Below are positions 28,185-35,631 of a DNA stretch of 64,000 nucleotides, in pieces. The notes under the pieces were generated by a model that was not told the origin of the DNA, made no database searches, and was given only the letters and a program-made list of their open reading frames with translations. Origin of the DNA: Gp13-AA77 sp035946575 (lineage in GTDB: Bacteria; Acidobacteriota; Terriglobia; UBA7540). The stretch spans positions 1 through 64,000 of the forward strand of contig DASYZG010000040.1 of the NCBI GenBank assembly GCA_035946575.1, read 5' to 3'. Within the stretch, counting starts at the first letter, position 1. The number at the start of each line of letters is the position of its first letter. The position numbers and the translations under genes are program-made.

Positions 28185-28985
28185 ATGAGGATTGTCTCGC
28201 TTGCGCCAAATGTGACCTCGATCCTGGTGGAAGTTGGTGCGGCCGCCGCGCTTGTGGGGATTACGCGCTGGTGCAAGGATGTCGTGACCGAAGAGCAGTT
28301 CCATGTTCTGGCGAACGTCCCGCAGTTCGACGACTGCTGGAATGCCGATCCCGAAGCCGTGGCCGTCTTAGCCCCGGACCTTGTGATCGGCTCGGTACCT
28401 TATCGCGCCCAAGTGGTGGACGGACTGGTAGCGCGTGGTCTGCGCTTTCTGGCCACCTATCCGCGGTGTCTGGAGGATATTTATAATGATATCCGGCTGC
28501 TAAGCCGCATCGTGGACGCACCTCGGAAGGGCGACGAGCTTGTCCACAGGATGCAGGGCGAAGTAGACGCGGTGCGCAGGCGGCTCCGGGGTGCCGGGGG
28601 CGACGGGCACCGGCCCAAGGTGTACTGCGAGGAGTGGTCGAATCCCGTACAGAGTTCGCAGGTTTGGGTGGCCGAGCTGGTCGCGGCCTGCGGCGGAGAT
28701 TTTGTCCCTCTACCGCCGGCCCGCAAGGTGAGTGCCGAGGAAGTAATCGCCGCCGATCCGGACCTGATCGTTATCGCCTGGTGCGGAACCAACGACCGCT
28801 CGCGGCCGGACGTGGTCCGGAGACGGCCGGGCTGGGCGAGGATCAAGGCTGTCGAGCGGGATCAAATCTACGCCGTCCGTGACGGGTTGTTGAACACACC
28901 GGGGCCAAAGCTCATGGACGGGCTGAAGACGCTGGCCCGCGTGATCCATCCAGAGATCTTTCCTGATCGCCCGATTCTTAGCTAA
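28185..28985 (+). CDS. BtuF-like cobalamin/Fe-chelate binding protein, apparently cytoplasmic
   Basis: 266 residues from the ATG at 28185, chosen because the family begins at MRIVSLAPNVTSILVEVGAA. TroA/BtuF superfamily with a helical backbone: N lobe 1-100 (DPEAVAVLAPDLVIG is typical), a linking helix, and C lobe with a PKVYCEEWSNP strand and SAEEVIAADPDLIVIAWCG. There is no signal peptide or lipobox, which is odd for an ABC-transporter binding protein; this subgroup of cobalamin-binding proteins is often leaderless. No permease or ATPase gene lies nearby. Role is probably in corrinoid or metal-chelate handling. Confidence 0.8.
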   Translation: MRIVSLAPNVTSILVEVGAAAALVGITRWCKDVVTEEQFHVLANVPQFDDCWNADPEAVAVLAPDLVIGSVPYRAQVVDGLVARGLRFLATYPRCLEDIYNDIRLLSRIVDAPRKGDELVHRMQGEVDAVRRRLRGAGGDGHRPKVYCEEWSNPVQSSQVWVAELVAACGGDFVPLPPARKVSAEEVIAADPDLIVIAWCGTNDRSRPDVVRRRPGWARIKAVERDQIYAVRDGLLNTPGPKLMDGLKTLARVIHPEIFPDRPILS

Positions 28986-29006
28986 CCAGCAGTGATTCAG
29001 AAGGGT

Positions 29007-29675
29007 CTATCGTTCGGGTCCGCCTCCCGAAGGAGGCGCGACGGGCGTGATTGCCGGATCGGATGCCGGTTTGCTCGACGGGGCAGCCGATCCATCCGAA
29101 GCTGCGGTGGGGGGCGAGGCGGGAATCGAGCGCGCTGCAGTTTTGTTGAGTTCGGGCGGAAGCGGATGCGGACCCAGGCCTAGTTTCATCAGCGATTTCG
29201 CATCGGGAAGTCCAGTCACGCCGAATCCGTTCTCAGCCTGATAGTGCGCCATGGCATCGCGTGTGGCAGAGTCCCATTGGCCGGTCGGAGCTCCGTGGAA
29301 GGCCCCGGCGTTGATCAGAGCTTCCTGGATGCTCTCGACACGCGCCGGGTCCATTTGCATGCGCGCCAGGCGCGTGTAGGCAGTCGACCGGAGAGGCTTC
29401 GCTCTCCCTCGTTTACCCCTTCGAGCCGCAATTGACGTTTTGTGAACGCTGCTTGGCTTGCCGCGAGCCGTTGTCTTCGATGACGATGTGCCCTTGTGGT
29501 GAGTTACCCGCACCCGAGCCTTGTGCGCGGTGGTTGAGGCATGAGCGGAGTGGGCGGGCGGATGCTTTGCGGCGAGTTTCGTGGTTGAGGCCTCCACCGG
29601 CCAGCAGCGCAAGCCCATCCCAACGGATGCGACGGCCAGGACCAGAACGAGCGCCGGCCGGTGCTGAAGCTTCAT
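29007..29675 (-). CDS. Exported peptidoglycan-binding domain protein
   Basis: 222 residues, signal peptide at about 1-29. A low-complexity Lys/Ser/Thr/His-rich basic linker (about 33-100) leads to a PG_binding_1 domain at about 108-172 (RVESIQEALINAGAFHGAPT, then TRDAMAHYQAENGFGVTGLP). The C-terminal 45 residues are Ala/Pro/Ser-rich and disordered. Probably a periplasmic wall-binding protein. It starts 33 bases after the HtrA stop with a good AGGAGAGG site, so the two genes are likely co-transcribed in envelope maintenance. Confidence 0.85.
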   Translation of the reverse strand: MKLQHRPALVLVLAVASVGMGLRCWPVEASTTKLAAKHPPAHSAHASTTAHKARVRVTHHKGTSSSKTTARGKPSSVHKTSIAARRGKRGRAKPLRSTAYTRLARMQMDPARVESIQEALINAGAFHGAPTGQWDSATRDAMAHYQAENGFGVTGLPDAKSLMKLGLGPHPLPPELNKTAARSIPASPPTAASDGSAAPSSKPASDPAITPVAPPSGGGPER

Positions 29676-29708
29676 TCCCTGAACCTCTCCTGCAGTCTTA
29701 CAAGATCT

Positions 29709-31301
29709 TCACGGCAGCTTGTCAGCCAGATATTGGGTGGTGAAACCGCTGTCGCTCTCGCGCGCCACCAGGAACAAAACGCTTTGTCCGGGCTTGAGTC
29801 CGGCCTGGATGCGGTCGAAATCATCGACGGAAAGCACCGGCTGGCGGTTCATGGTCAGGATCACGTCAAAGCGGCCGAGGCCCACGTCGTCGGCAAAGCT
29901 GCCAAGGCGGGCATCCGTGACCACCACCCCCTCGGGGCTCGAGAGGCGCAGGTCGCGGGCAATCGCGCGCGCCTGATCGGTCGTGAGATTTTTCACCGCA
30001 AGCCCGAGCTGCCCTTTGCCGCTGTCAATGGAGGCGGGCACGGCAGCCGGCTTGGCCGGAGGACCGTCATTCTCACCGACGATCTTATTCCAGTCGCCCA
30101 CCACCAGGTCCGTTTGCCTCGATTTGCCGTCGCGCAGGTATGACACCTTGAGATGGGACCCGGGGCTCGTTTCGGAAATCAGGTTCAACAGATCGTCGCC
30201 GGTGGGCGTCGGCTTCGAGTCGACCGCGGTGATGATGTCGCCGAGATGCAGCCCGGCGCGCTCGGCGGGTGTGTCCGCGCCCACGCTCTCGATGACCACG
30301 CCGTGGTCAGCGCCCATGGCTTCGAGAACGGCCTGGTTGCGCCCGTTGACGAACGTCACGCCGATGGCGCCGCGCCGGACCTGGCCGGCTCTTACCAGGT
30401 CGTTGTAAATCTCCCGGGCAGTGTTGGACGGAATGGCGAAGCCCACGCCGTCATAGGCGTCGCGCTCGGTCGCAATGGCAGTATTGATTCCGATCACCTG
30501 GCCGCCAAGATTCACCAGCGGTCCTCCGCTGTTGCCGGGATTGATGGCCGCGTCGGTCTGAATGAAGTGCTTGAACTCGCCCTGGCGCCCGGGCTCGATT
30601 CCCCGCCCTTTGGCGCTGATGATGCCCGCCGTTACCGTCGAGTTCAGCCCGAAGGGGCTGCCGATAGCGAGCGCCCAGTCGCCCACGCGAACCGAGTCCG
30701 AATTGCCAAGCGTGGCCGCGGCAAGCGGCTTGGGTGAATCGATCTTGATCACCGCCAGATCGGTCCAGCGGTCGTATCCCACGATCCGCGCCGGATGACC
30801 TTTCGCCGTATCATCGTCGTCGGCCAGGAATACACGCATGCGGTCAACCGGCTGATTGCCCGAGTCGCGCATGATCACGTGGCAGTTGGTCAGGATATAG
30901 CCCGAGGGGTCAAGGATCACGCCGGAGCCGAGACTGGTCTCGGGAATGCTGCCCGGAGGTCCGCCGAAGTGGAAGAAATGATCGAAGAAGCCCTGGAACG
31001 GGGCGTCATCACCGTCACCGCTCCCGTCGTCCCCCGGATTGTCATGGCCAGCGCCCAGCTTGCGGCGCGAAACACGCACGTCGCTCTCGGTCTTGATGTT
31101 CACCACGGCCGGGCCCACGGAGTCCGCAACCCGAGCGAAGGATTCCGAGAGCGCTGTGGGCGATGGCACGCCGAGCAGCCTGGCGTCGCTGTGGAAGGGC
31201 CTGTCCGCCCGCACACTGCGCGAGACGATCGTCCCGATCACGATGCCAACGCCCAAGGTCACGGCAACGACGACTGCCGGTAATAGGCCACGCTTGTTCA
31301 T
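29709..31301 (-). CDS. Do-family periplasmic serine protease (HtrA/DegP-like)
   Basis: 530 residues from the ATG at 31301, preceded by AGAGGA; the longer frame adds a basic stretch before the membrane anchor. Signal-anchor at about 6-28. Trypsin-like domain with His141 (TNCHV), Asp181 (TDLAVIKI) and Ser258 (GNSGGP), all intact. Two PDZ domains follow at about 300-390 and 430-525. An acidic, Gly/Asp-rich loop (about 84-100) sits in the usual LA-loop region. It degrades or refolds misfolded envelope proteins. It heads a two-gene unit with the peptidoglycan-binding protein. Confidence 0.92.
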   Translation of the reverse strand: MNKRGLLPAVVVAVTLGVGIVIGTIVSRSVRADRPFHSDARLLGVPSPTALSESFARVADSVGPAVVNIKTESDVRVSRRKLGAGHDNPGDDGSGDGDDAPFQGFFDHFFHFGGPPGSIPETSLGSGVILDPSGYILTNCHVIMRDSGNQPVDRMRVFLADDDDTAKGHPARIVGYDRWTDLAVIKIDSPKPLAAATLGNSDSVRVGDWALAIGSPFGLNSTVTAGIISAKGRGIEPGRQGEFKHFIQTDAAINPGNSGGPLVNLGGQVIGINTAIATERDAYDGVGFAIPSNTAREIYNDLVRAGQVRRGAIGVTFVNGRNQAVLEAMGADHGVVIESVGADTPAERAGLHLGDIITAVDSKPTPTGDDLLNLISETSPGSHLKVSYLRDGKSRQTDLVVGDWNKIVGENDGPPAKPAAVPASIDSGKGQLGLAVKNLTTDQARAIARDLRLSSPEGVVVTDARLGSFADDVGLGRFDVILTMNRQPVLSVDDFDRIQAGLKPGQSVLFLVARESDSGFTTQYLADKLP

Positions 31302-31610
31302 ACGCTTGTCCGTCCTCTGTCGCGACACGGCGCGCACACTAAATGTGTGCGCCGCTAGTGCAACTCGCCGAGTCTTCCTCTGGTTCCTGCGATTATACAC
31401 CGAGTCACCCGCCAGACGTTCCACGGCCCGGCGACATCGAGGACCCTAATCCTGGTTGGAGTGGGCGGTCAGTTTCGAGGTTGCTCCGGCCAGTTCCCAA
31501 GCGAACCCACTACCCGCAGCCCCAGCCGGCTGGGCACCGGCGGCCATTGTGCTATGTTACGCAGTCCGGCCGGAATGCGGCTGAATCCAGCCGCAAGAGA
31601 GGAAGTACAG
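31302..31610. other. Divergent intergenic region, htrA-like and toroid-protein genes
   Basis: This 309-bp stretch must hold promoters for both diverging genes. I see no convincing -35/-10 pair on either strand and no gene. A GAGGAAG ribosome site at its right end serves the gene starting at 31611. Confidence 0.5.
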
Positions 31611-32603
31611 ATGAATCGACTCGCCGCCTGCCTCGGAGTCTTGCTGCTCGCCGTCGTGGATGTTTCCAGCCAGAGCCCGTTCCAGCCGGTCTCCACGGTG
31701 GACGCGTCATCGATTCAAGGCCGTCCTGTGGAGCTCGACGCCCAGGGGCAGCTTCTGCCGTGGCCACGCCCCTCGGATACGGGTTATTCGTACGAGGCGT
31801 ATTTCATGTCGCGATGGCAATATCTGTGGGCCCAGTACAATCACGAGCGCTTCTATGAATTCTATTGCTGCGTGAATTACGACCGGCAGACCTTTGCCAC
31901 CTATCCGGACCTGCATTGGGCCAACTCGACCGGCTACCTGCGCGCGATGATGGAAGGTTTCATCGAGCACCTGTATCCCTACACCGGCGATCCGCGAACG
32001 CTGGAATTCCTGGAAGAGCTGGTCGACTACGAGCTCGAGAACGGTACCACACCGTCCGCATACGCCTGGGGTGGCGTGCCCTATGCCTCGGCTGATCCAG
32101 GAGCCCGCCGCTACACCGGCTGGCACATCCACGGCATCGACTACGTGGAGCCGCCCGTCATCGGCGCCGACGGTTATGCGTACCTGCGCCTCTATGAAAT
32201 GACCGGCAAGGTACGCTACCTGGAAGCCGCCATCCGCTGTGCGAACGCGCTGGTGAAGAACTTTCAGCGCGGCGATTCGGAACATTCGCCATGGCCGTAC
32301 CGCTGCTATGCGCGCGACGGCAAAGTGGAAGGGAAGGAGCTGGGTACATACTCGGCGGATGTGATCGAACCGATCGCTTTGTTCGATGAGCTCGCACGCC
32401 TGAACTTCGGCGACGTGGCCGCCTATCGACGGGTCCGCGGCGACGCCTGGGCGTGGCTCGAGCGGTTTCCCATGAAGAACAATGTCTGGGTGGGATACTT
32501 CGAAGACGTCACGCCGAGCATGGCCAACATGAACAACGTGATTCCGCTTGAGACCGCGCGCTACCTGATTCTGCATCCGGGCTTCGATCCAGATTGGCGC
32601 TAG
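31611..32603 (+). CDS. Secreted toroid-type (six-hairpin glycosidase-like) protein, N-terminal part before an in-frame TAG
   Basis: 330 residues from an ATG with a strong GAGGAAG site. Signal peptide about 1-20 (LAACLGVLLLAVVDVSSQ). The rest is rich in Trp, Tyr and paired helices (RYLEAAIRCANALVKNF, LRLYEMTGKVRYLEAA), the pattern of alpha/alpha-toroid sugar-active proteins of unknown substrate. It ends PDWR at a TAG (32601-32603). The same frame stays open for another 1100 bases of protein-like sequence (DAARLIDWVKTTPKW), so this is one gene of 699 codons cut by a single amber codon rather than two genes. Confidence 0.75.
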   Translation: MNRLAACLGVLLLAVVDVSSQSPFQPVSTVDASSIQGRPVELDAQGQLLPWPRPSDTGYSYEAYFMSRWQYLWAQYNHERFYEFYCCVNYDRQTFATYPDLHWANSTGYLRAMMEGFIEHLYPYTGDPRTLEFLEELVDYELENGTTPSAYAWGGVPYASADPGARRYTGWHIHGIDYVEPPVIGADGYAYLRLYEMTGKVRYLEAAIRCANALVKNFQRGDSEHSPWPYRCYARDGKVEGKELGTYSADVIEPIALFDELARLNFGDVAAYRRVRGDAWAWLERFPMKNNVWVGYFEDVTPSMANMNNVIPLETARYLILHPGFDPDWR

Positions 32604-33707
32604 GACGCTGCCCGGCTGATCGACTGGGTGAAGACCACGCCCAAGTGGCCGAAGTACATCGTTCACGGCGCGACCGTGACCACGGAACAGGGCGACGGCA
32701 AGAGCTACTGCTGCCAGAAACCCAACTGGTGCTGCGACAGCCATACGGCCCGGCTGGCGGCCGTGGAAGCCTTGTACTTTGCGAAGACCGGGGACTCTGC
32801 CTATGGCGACCAGGCTTTCCGCTCGTTCAACTGGGTAACCTACTTTCAAGGATTCCCGCCGAAGGGCGAGACTCCCTGGGGGCAGGATCAGTGGTGGTTC
32901 ACGGACGAGTTTTCCGATGGACCGCGCCGCCTGATGGACGGTCTTTGGGCGGTGCCCGAGTGGGCTCCGGCCGATCAGTCCCACTTCCTCGGTTCGACCT
33001 CCGTTGTCACCCGGATTTCCTACGATCGGGGCGCAGTGACGTACTCCACCTTCGACGCCGACGCCACGGACGTGCTGCGTCTCGACTTCGAACCGAAGTC
33101 CGTGAGCGCCGGCGGGCGCAGCCTCTCGTCACGGCGGAATCCCGACGGCTTCAGCTTCGACCCGGCTACCCGCGTCCTCCGGGTCCGCCATTTGAATTCC
33201 CGCGACATTGATATCGAGGGCGACGGCGGCAGCGCCCCGCCTGAGACTGTCGATTTCGACAATCCCCGCTTGCCCGCCGGCGCCATCCTGCGCGGCCAGT
33301 ATCCGGCTGGAGTAATCGATTGGGGCGAGGACGGCGCCTGGCGCATTGGCGTGCCGGAGGGGCGCCTCGCGACATTCAACATGGTTGCCTCGGATTCGCA
33401 TGGCCGGCAGGCGGGTTTCACGTTCGAGGCGCCGCGACTCTTCCTTGGGATCGACGTCCACAATCCGAGTGGCGGCGAAATGGCGCTCAAACTTCGCTCA
33501 CCGGCGAACCCGGACATCACCGTGTCCGTACCGGCCGGACAACTCCTGCGCGTCAGGACCGGCTGGCGCAACCCTACAGGGCGAGTCGACTTTGAAACCA
33601 TCGGCAGCGGTTCGCTGGGCGATCTGCGTTTTGATAACCTGGCTTACCTGAAGATTAGCCCGGCCCCTGACCCCGGCGCGTCAGCTTTCGCCCGATTTCA
33701 CCGGTGA
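32604..33707 (+). CDS. C-terminal part of the amber-interrupted toroid-type protein
   Basis: Continues in the same frame immediately after the TAG; the first internal ATG is at 32628 but has no ribosome site. It begins with toroid helices including an unusual Cys-rich turn (CCQKPNWCCDSHTARLAAVE) and changes after about 130 residues to a beta-rich C-terminal region (FDADATDVLRLDFEPKS, GFTFEAPRLFLGIDVHNPSG). It has no signal peptide of its own, so it would not be exported if made separately. It would be functional only through readthrough, or if the TAG is a sequencing error. Confidence 0.65.
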   Translation, partial: DAARLIDWVKTTPKWPKYIVHGATVTTEQGDGKSYCCQKPNWCCDSHTARLAAVEALYFAKTGDSAYGDQAFRSFNWVTYFQGFPPKGETPWGQDQWWFTDEFSDGPRRLMDGLWAVPEWAPADQSHFLGSTSVVTRISYDRGAVTYSTFDADATDVLRLDFEPKSVSAGGRSLSSRRNPDGFSFDPATRVLRVRHLNSRDIDIEGDGGSAPPETVDFDNPRLPAGAILRGQYPAGVIDWGEDGAWRIGVPEGRLATFNMVASDSHGRQAGFTFEAPRLFLGIDVHNPSGGEMALKLRSPANPDITVSVPAGQLLRVRTGWRNPTGRVDFETIGSGSLGDLRFDNLAYLKISPAPDPGASAFARFHR

Positions 33708-33793
33708 AGGCCGCAAACCCAGCCGGGCGTTTGGGGGAAGCTTGCGACGCAGGCTGGCGCAGGAGAAACCCTCGCCCCGCAGTCAAGCCAGCG

Positions 33794-34261
33794 TCACGCG
33801 CCTGCCTGCCTGGCAGCCAGGGGCCCGATAAAGGGCAGCAGGAACTGCTTTTTGTTGTAGGCCTGGTACATCATGAAGAGCCACAAAACAAAGAACGCAA
33901 TCCGTATCAGAGCCCAGACCAGAGCCAGAAAACTCCAGAGGATCCCGAAGCTCGCAAAGAAGAGCGCTCCGAAGACGGTGCTCCAGATGATCGAAAGGAT
34001 CACCAGCGCCGCGCTCAAGAAGATGGACTGGAAGGCGTGGAAGCGAACGAACGGGTCGCGTTTGTACGGCTCGATCACCAGGAAGATGATCCCGGTGATG
34101 AACCCGAGCAGATACGAGAGCGCCGCCGCCACGTTGGAGCTCATCGGCGCCGCCGTTGCCAACGGTGTGCCCGGCGATGCCGCTCCCACGGCTGCGCCGC
34201 ACGAAGGACAAAAAGCGGCACCTTCACTCAGGGAAGCTCCGCATTTCGCACAGAAAGCCAT
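33794..34261 (-). CDS. Zinc-ribbon membrane protein, DUF4870-like
   Basis: 155 residues from the ATG at 34261 with a GGAGGG site. An N-terminal zinc ribbon (CAKCGASLSEGAAFCPSCG, residues 4-22) is followed by an Ala/Pro linker and three to four membrane segments (YLLGFITGIIFLVIEPYKRD, RFHAFQSIFLSAALVILSII, and two near the C-terminus). The EPYKRDPFVRFHAFQS loop is characteristic of DUF4870-like proteins. Inner-membrane protein of unknown role. Confidence 0.85.
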   Translation of the reverse strand: MAFCAKCGASLSEGAAFCPSCGAAVGAASPGTPLATAAPMSSNVAAALSYLLGFITGIIFLVIEPYKRDPFVRFHAFQSIFLSAALVILSIIWSTVFGALFFASFGILWSFLALVWALIRIAFFVLWLFMMYQAYNKKQFLLPFIGPLAARQAGA

Positions 34262-34422
34262 ATTCCCTCCGGCTATCCCGAACTCGGAACAGGCCGCCAA
34301 CGCGGGGCTAGTATGGCACAAAAAGAAGCAGGAGGACTTGCGAAGCTCCGTTTGAGGAACACCAGGAAAAGGAATATGGCCGGCCACGCCGTGCCGCGCG
34401 ACCGGACCCTTGCCGGGGCGGC

Positions 34423-34599
34423 TTATATGAACAGCGGCGGCTCATCCGAGCCGGCGTCGACAGGAGGATGCGATCCCGGCGGCTGCGTGCTGCGGCTGGA
34501 AGGCGATGCCAGGGCCGCGATCAGCACCACGGCCGCCGTGGCCGCCGTCACCGGATGCTGCCGCAGCCAGCGCCAGAGTCGCTCGAACGAGAGTTCCAT
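34423..34599 (-). CDS. Small single-span membrane protein, hypothetical
   Basis: 58 residues from the ATG at 34599, with GGAGATT 5-6 bases upstream. A charged amphipathic N-terminus (MELSFERLWRWLRQHP) leads to one membrane segment (VTAATAAVVLIAALAS), then a Pro/Ser/Asp-rich tail. It is too short to assign. It lies upstream of the zinc-ribbon gene on the same strand. Confidence 0.45.
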   Translation of the reverse strand: MELSFERLWRWLRQHPVTAATAAVVLIAALASPSSRSTQPPGSHPPVDAGSDEPPLFI

Positions 34600-35555
34600 A
34601 CCAATCTCCATCCTCAACCTACGTGCTCGCGCCCATCGCGGGCCAGCGAAACCAATCCATCAGCGTCGAACGCGGCTCGAATCGCCAAAAACTGCGGTTC
34701 AGCGCCGAGCCTAGCGCGCTGACCCCCTCGAGGTTCTCCCTATCATACGCTGTCTTTGATGAAATGGACGTTACATAGGCGTTACCAATCAAGTTAATTC
34801 CTGCCTTGTTCCGCACACCGATTACGCCGATTAAGACAGTGACGCAAGCCGCGAGAGCCAATCCCGCCCCGAATAGATGGACATACTGGCGTCCACGAGG
34901 TAGCTGACCAGAGCCCTGAACGCAGCCAGCACGTGCTTTAGACCGTTATGCGCGTCGAAACGTGAGTTTTGTTGTCGTTTCGCTGTGCGATCGTAGGGCC
35001 GACCCTTGGGTCGGCGCTGGCACGGCCTGGAAGGCCGTGCTACGTCGTGGTAGCACGGGCATCTTGCCCGTGTTTGGGGCCGGGGCAAGCCCCGGCCCTA
35101 CGTTCCGGATATCAAGGACGAAGCCCTTAGCTGGTTAGTGTTCGTTCCACGGGTGGCTGGCCCTAGCCCGGCCAGTGACCGTGTCGACTTGCATAATCAA
35201 TGGGACGGGCCAGTAACGTATCCCCGGCAAAGCCGGCGGGCTTTAAAAACAGTGAGCCGCTCAAAGCGGCTGCGGGGGCGCTATCGCGGCCCCGCAAAAC
35301 CATGGTGGAGCGATGGTGCCGGATAGCTTATCGCCCCAGCCCTCGTCGCCTTGACCCGCCCCCGCTTTTCACCTAGATTTGATCTTCGACCATTTCCCCT
35401 GCCTGACAGGATGGTCTTTTGGGGGCACGCCGCCAGGCGGGCAGTTGCTGGAACGTGCCTCAGGTGCTCACATGCTCTGGGACTCTCCACTCCAACGAAG
35501 TGTCAGCTATCCTTCGGTAGGGGCGGTTCGCGAACCGCCCCTACAGCCCTCCCGG
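34600..35555. other. Long intergenic region upstream of the gamma-glutamyltransferase gene
   Basis: No convincing gene. On the minus strand a hydrophobic frame (LALAACVTVLIGVIGVRNKA, about 34619-34861) has only a TTG and no ribosome site. The region holds a four-hairpin palindromic cluster (34992-35102), further hairpins near 35220-35300 and one of two 28-bp palindromes (35517-35544). It reads as a repeat-collecting spacer. Confidence 0.55.
34992..35102. repeat. Cluster of four hairpins in an outer inverted repeat
   Basis: Outer 9-bp inverted repeat CGTAGGGCC (34992-35000) / GGCCCTACG (35094-35102). Inside, in order: GCCGACCC/GGGTCGGC, GCACGGCC/GGCCGTGC, CACGGGC/GCCCGTG and GGGGCCGGGGC/CCCCGGCCC hairpins. 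A REP-like composite with no coding content. Confidence 0.65.
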
Positions 35556-35631
35556 ATGCCCCGCGCCACCCAGGTCTTGCAACGAACTCCGAGCCGTTCT
35601 TCGGTAGGGGCGGTTCGCGAACCGCCCCTAC
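35517..35631 (+). repeat. Two identical 28-bp palindromes 87 bp apart
   Basis: 35517-35544 and 35604-35631 are each a perfect palindrome with half-site GTAGGGGCGGTTCG. The 87-bp spacing equals 29 codons, so if the frame is translated here both copies read SVGAVREPPL. They lie across the start region of the gamma-glutamyltransferase gene. Confidence 0.75.

Noticed and set aside
34619..34861. Hydrophobic minus-strand frame (LALAACVTVLIGVIGV)
   Set aside because: Only a TTG start, no ribosome site, no recognisable family, and the protein-like stretch runs upstream past the supposed start into a different context; possibly a gene scrap, but not supportable.
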